Source of the DNA: Sulfurimicrobium sp963779055
GTDB lineage: Bacteria > Pseudomonadota > Gammaproteobacteria > Burkholderiales > Sulfuricellaceae
Length of the DNA stretch: 64,000 bases
Direction of reading: 5' to 3'
Assembly (NCBI GenBank): GCA_963779055.1
Contig: CAVZWN010000004.1
Span: 744,001-808,000, forward strand
Of the stretch, positions 61,758 through 64,000 are shown piece after piece; within the stretch, counting starts at the first letter, position 1; each line of letters opens with the position of its first letter. A program made the position numbers and the translations under genes. A model generated the notes under the pieces. That model ran no database searches. It saw only the letters and a program-made list of their open reading frames with translations, and was not told where the DNA came from.

Positions 61758-63200
61758 ATGCAAGATAACCATCAAAACGCCCCGCACGAAAGCGTTCAGG
61801 AGAGCCTGAAGCGCGTGGTCGAGCTATTGCACAAGCATGAGCTGGTGGAATCGCTGGTCAACAAACAGGATATGCCGCGCCACGATCTGGTGCAGCAACT
61901 GGTGCACAAGCAGAACCTGTCTGAACTGCAGAACACGCTGGACGCGCTGCATCCGGCCGACGTCGCCTACATCCTCGAAGCGCTGCCGTTCGACCAGCGT
62001 CTGGTGGTATGGGAACTGGTGCGGGCAGACCGCGATGGCGACATCCTGCTGGAAGTGTCGGACGCGGTGCGCGAATCGCTCATCGCCACCATGGATACCG
62101 CCGAGCTGCGGGCTGCGGCAGAGCATCTGGATACTGATGAGATTGCCGACCTTGCGCCCGATCTGCCGCGCGAGGTCATCGAGGATCTGTTCAAGTCACT
62201 CGACAAGAAAGAACAGGCCCAGCTTCAATCTGCCCTGTCCTATCCGGAAGGCACCGTGGGTGCACTGATGGATTTCGACATGGTATTCATCCGCAGCGAC
62301 ATGACGCTGGAGGATGTGCTTAAGCATCTGCGGACGCTGGGCGAGTTGCCCAGCCATACCGACAAACTGTTTGTCGTGGACCACAACGACAGGCTGCGCG
62401 GAGTGCTGCCCCTGAAACGCCTGCTGCTGCACAATCCGGACGTGCAGGTGGCGACGCTCATGGCGGACGACCCGGTGGTTTTCAATGCCGAAGACAAGGC
62501 CAGCGATGCAGCCTCCGCTTTCGAGCGCTACGACCTGGTGACCGCGCCGGTAGTGGACGCCCGCAACCGGCTGGTGGGCCGCCTGACAGTGGACGTCATG
62601 ATGGACTTCATCCGCGAGGAAGCCGAGGGCGACGTGCTGGCCCTGGCGGGCTTGCGCGAGGAGGAAGACATGTTCGCTTCGGTATGGAAATCCATGCGGA
62701 ACCGCTGGACCTGGCTGGCGATCAATCTGGTGACGGCGTTCATCGCCTCGCGCGTGATCGGCGTGTTCGAAGGCTCGATCGAAAAAATCGTCGCCCTTGC
62801 GGCACTGATGCCCATCGTTGCCGGCATCGGCGGCAACTCCGGCAACCAGACCATTACCATGATCGTGCGCGGCCTGGCGCTGGGGCAGATTCACCCCAGC
62901 AGCATGCGCAAACTGTTTATCAAGGAAATCGGCGTCAGCCTGCTCAATGGCCTGATCTGGGGTTCCATCCTCGGCCTGCTGGCCTACGCCCTGTACAGCA
63001 ATGCAGCGCTGGGCATGGTCATGGCGGGCGCCATGGCGCTCAACCTTCTGCTGGCGGCGACCATGGGGGTGCTCATCCCTCTGGTCATGCACAAATTCGG
63101 GCGCGACCCCGCAGTCGGGTCGAGCGTGCTGATCACAGCCGTCACCGATAGCGGTGGGTTCTTTATTTTTCTCGGTCTCGCCACCATATTCCTGCTGTAG
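61758..63200 (+). CDS. mgtE: Magnesium transporter MgtE
   Basis: MgtE is a homodimeric magnesium channel. The 480-residue protein has the N-domain (LHPADVAYILEALPFDQRLV), two CBS domains (about 135-255) and five membrane helices. The selectivity region in the last helices is GIGGNSGNQTITMIVRG. ATG at 61758 is used because the ten extra upstream codons have no family match. The usual N-domain acidic residues that sense magnesium are present. Confidence 0.95.
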   Translation: MQDNHQNAPHESVQESLKRVVELLHKHELVESLVNKQDMPRHDLVQQLVHKQNLSELQNTLDALHPADVAYILEALPFDQRLVVWELVRADRDGDILLEVSDAVRESLIATMDTAELRAAAEHLDTDEIADLAPDLPREVIEDLFKSLDKKEQAQLQSALSYPEGTVGALMDFDMVFIRSDMTLEDVLKHLRTLGELPSHTDKLFVVDHNDRLRGVLPLKRLLLHNPDVQVATLMADDPVVFNAEDKASDAASAFERYDLVTAPVVDARNRLVGRLTVDVMMDFIREEAEGDVLALAGLREEEDMFASVWKSMRNRWTWLAINLVTAFIASRVIGVFEGSIEKIVALAALMPIVAGIGGNSGNQTITMIVRGLALGQIHPSSMRKLFIKEIGVSLLNGLIWGSILGLLAYALYSNAALGMVMAGAMALNLLLAATMGVLIPLVMHKFGRDPAVGSSVLITAVTDSGGFFIFLGLATIFLL

Positions 63201-63257
63201 CGTAGTTTCGCCTCAAACCCGAAGCAAAGCATTGCTTCATTCAACCAGGAGAACGAA

Positions 63258-63455
63258 ATGAACAAGAATGTAGGCAACATCGACAAAATTTTACGTATCG
63301 TTGCAGGTGCAGCCCTGATCGGCCTGAGCCTGTCCGGCGTGATCGGCGTGTGGGGCTGGATCGGCGTGGTGCCGTTGGTGACGGGTCTGATGGGCTGGTG
63401 CCCGGCGTACACCCTGCTGGGGATCAAGACCTGCCCGGTGTCTGACAAGAAATAG
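63258..63455 (+). CDS. Small membrane protein, DUF2892 family
   Basis: This 65-residue protein starts MNKNVGNIDKILRIVAGAAL and ends GWCPAYTLLGIKTCPVSDKK. Two short membrane helices flank the turn. The C-terminal GWCPAYTLLGIKTC is the DUF2892 signature, also found as the membrane part of rhodanese YgaP. CAGGAG precedes the ATG. No rhodanese is adjacent. Function unknown. Confidence 0.9.
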   Translation: MNKNVGNIDKILRIVAGAALIGLSLSGVIGVWGWIGVVPLVTGLMGWCPAYTLLGIKTCPVSDKK

Positions 63456-63474
63456 ATCCGAAAGAGGCGGCGAT

Positions 63475-63504
63475 CACGGGGGCAGGCTGGAATCCGCCCC
63501 CGTG
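63475..63504. terminator. Hairpin in the convergent DUF2892/P-II-like gap
   Basis: CACGGGGGC at 63475-63483 pairs perfectly with GCCCCCGTG at 63496-63504 around a 12-base loop. It sits midway between two convergent genes. No T run is present on either strand, so a role as bidirectional terminator is only suggested. Confidence 0.4.
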
Positions 63505-63519
63505 CTTCAGGCACCTCAC

Positions 63520-63870
63520 TCAGCGTTCATCCATCGCTTCCGGGTTAAGGTTGCACATCATCCCGCGTATGGCCTTTTCCATCAGGACCATACCCGCGTG
63601 CGGCTGATCCAGGCCGGCGTTGAAATACAGGAACTCGAATACCTCGTCAGCCTGTGCCACAGGTGCCAGCACGGTGATGACCTCCCGCTCCACATAGAAC
63701 TGCGCCTTGTTGTCGCGTCCGCTGTCGACCCCCGCGCCACGTGCGTGATGAACAAAACCGCTGTATACCCCTTTCTGCTTGCGCAGATCGTCCAGCACTT
63801 CCTTGCCTTTTCCTGCCGGCAAAAAGCAGGTGATCACCTTATAAGATTGGAGCTGGCCGGCATCACTCAT
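63520..63870 (-). CDS. P-II-like (GlnB-fold) protein
   Basis: This 116-residue protein has the beta-alpha-beta start of the P-II fold (YKVITCFLPAGKGKEVLDDL) and a central AQFYVEREVITVLAPVAQAD. It lacks the GlnB T-loop tyrosine block and the usual signature, so it is not a standard GlnB/GlnK. An ATG at 63870 is chosen, and it overlaps the stop of another small P-II-like gene by eight bases. Ligand and partner are unknown. Confidence 0.7.
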   Translation of the reverse strand: MSDAGQLQSYKVITCFLPAGKGKEVLDDLRKQKGVYSGFVHHARGAGVDSGRDNKAQFYVEREVITVLAPVAQADEVFEFLYFNAGLDQPHAGMVLMEKAIRGMMCNLNPEAMDER

Positions 63871-64000
63871 GGCTGCCCATCCTGGCAATCAGATCATGGG
63901 GCACATAGGTTGCCATTTTTTCCAGATGAGTCATGTAAATCATGCCCATCCCGGGCGTATCGAGCTTGGCCGCCACGAATATGCTCTCGAAAATCCGGTC
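63863..64000 (-). CDS. C-terminal part of a second P-II-like protein (runs off the right edge)
   Basis: The last 45 residues, DRIFESIFVAAKLDTPGMGM then IYMTHLEKMATYVPHDLIAR, end at a TGA that overlaps the next gene. FVAAKLDTPGMGMIYM resembles the final strand of P-II-type proteins (the family has DxPGxGxI there). The gene is incomplete, so family assignment is tentative. Confidence 0.55.
   Translation of the reverse strand, partial: DRIFESIFVAAKLDTPGMGMIYMTHLEKMATYVPHDLIARMGSHE

Overview
The window is a 64 kb stretch of a betaproteobacterial chromosome. The best guess is the order Nitrosomonadales (a Sulfuricella- or Gallionella-like lineage). That guess rests on gene order, on protein character (for example the beta-type EF-G, RpoB and LptD) and on the moderate GC content. 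No 16S rRNA gene is present, so family-level placement is inference. The content is almost entirely core, vertically inherited chromosome. I see no insertion sequence, prophage, integrase, CRISPR array or defence island, and no gene-free stretch over 300 bases. The longest gap is the 273-base rplJ leader.

Region 1 (1-27,640, all minus strand) is the translation and transcription supercluster. In transcription order it runs tRNA-Tyr, tRNA-Gly, tRNA-Thr, tuf, tRNA-Trp, secE, nusG, rplK, rplA, rplJ, rplL, rpoB, rpoC, rpsL, rpsG, fusA, a second tuf, rpsJ, rplC-rplD-rplW-rplB-rpsS-rplV-rpsC-rplP-rpmC-rpsQ, then rplN-rplX-rplE-rpsN-rpsH-rplF-rplR-rpsE-rpmD-rplO and the start of secY. Punctuation is visible. 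There are promoter-like sequences before the tRNAs, at the rpoC stop codon, between rpsJ and rplC, and between rpsQ and rplN. A textbook terminator/attenuator lies between rplL and rpoB, and strong hairpins lie between nusG/rplK, rplA/rplJ and rpoB/rpoC.

Region 2 (27,670-36,870) holds an AlgZ/AlgR-type two-component pair divergent from argH, a small SCP2-like protein, and a soluble histidine kinase coupled to a receiver-TPR protein. These are followed by cyaY, lptM, lysA and lnt. Region 3 (36,865-44,740) holds a GIY-YIG protein, a haem-binding DUF3365 protein, glyQ-glyS, gmhB, a PlsC-type acyltransferase, a zinc metallopeptidase, gloA and a chemoreceptor without a periplasmic sensor. Region 4 (44,700-51,900, minus) is the lptD-surA-pdxA-rsmA operon with a GGDEF diguanylate cyclase as its last gene. 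Region 5 (51,970-57,390) holds an amgK-murU-tlpA-dinB overlapping operon for cell-wall sugar recycling, a second TlpA-like protein, hemJ and an acyl-CoA synthetase. Region 6 (57,440-64,000) holds an RlmL-type 23S methyltransferase, pilU and pilT, a YggS-type PLP protein, mgtE, a DUF2892 protein, and a pair of overlapping P-II-like genes that runs off the right edge.

Data quality matters when reading this window. Three genes (rplO, rplC and the receiver-TPR gene) each carry what looks like one extra base that splits an otherwise normal protein. Two of them are ribosomal proteins, so sequence errors are the simplest explanation. I found no convincing new biological system. The most useful leads are the receiver-TPR/kinase pair, the diguanylate cyclase tied to the rsmA operon, the sensorless chemoreceptor, the P-II-like pair, the near-identical tuf copies and the eight-copy heptanucleotide repeat.
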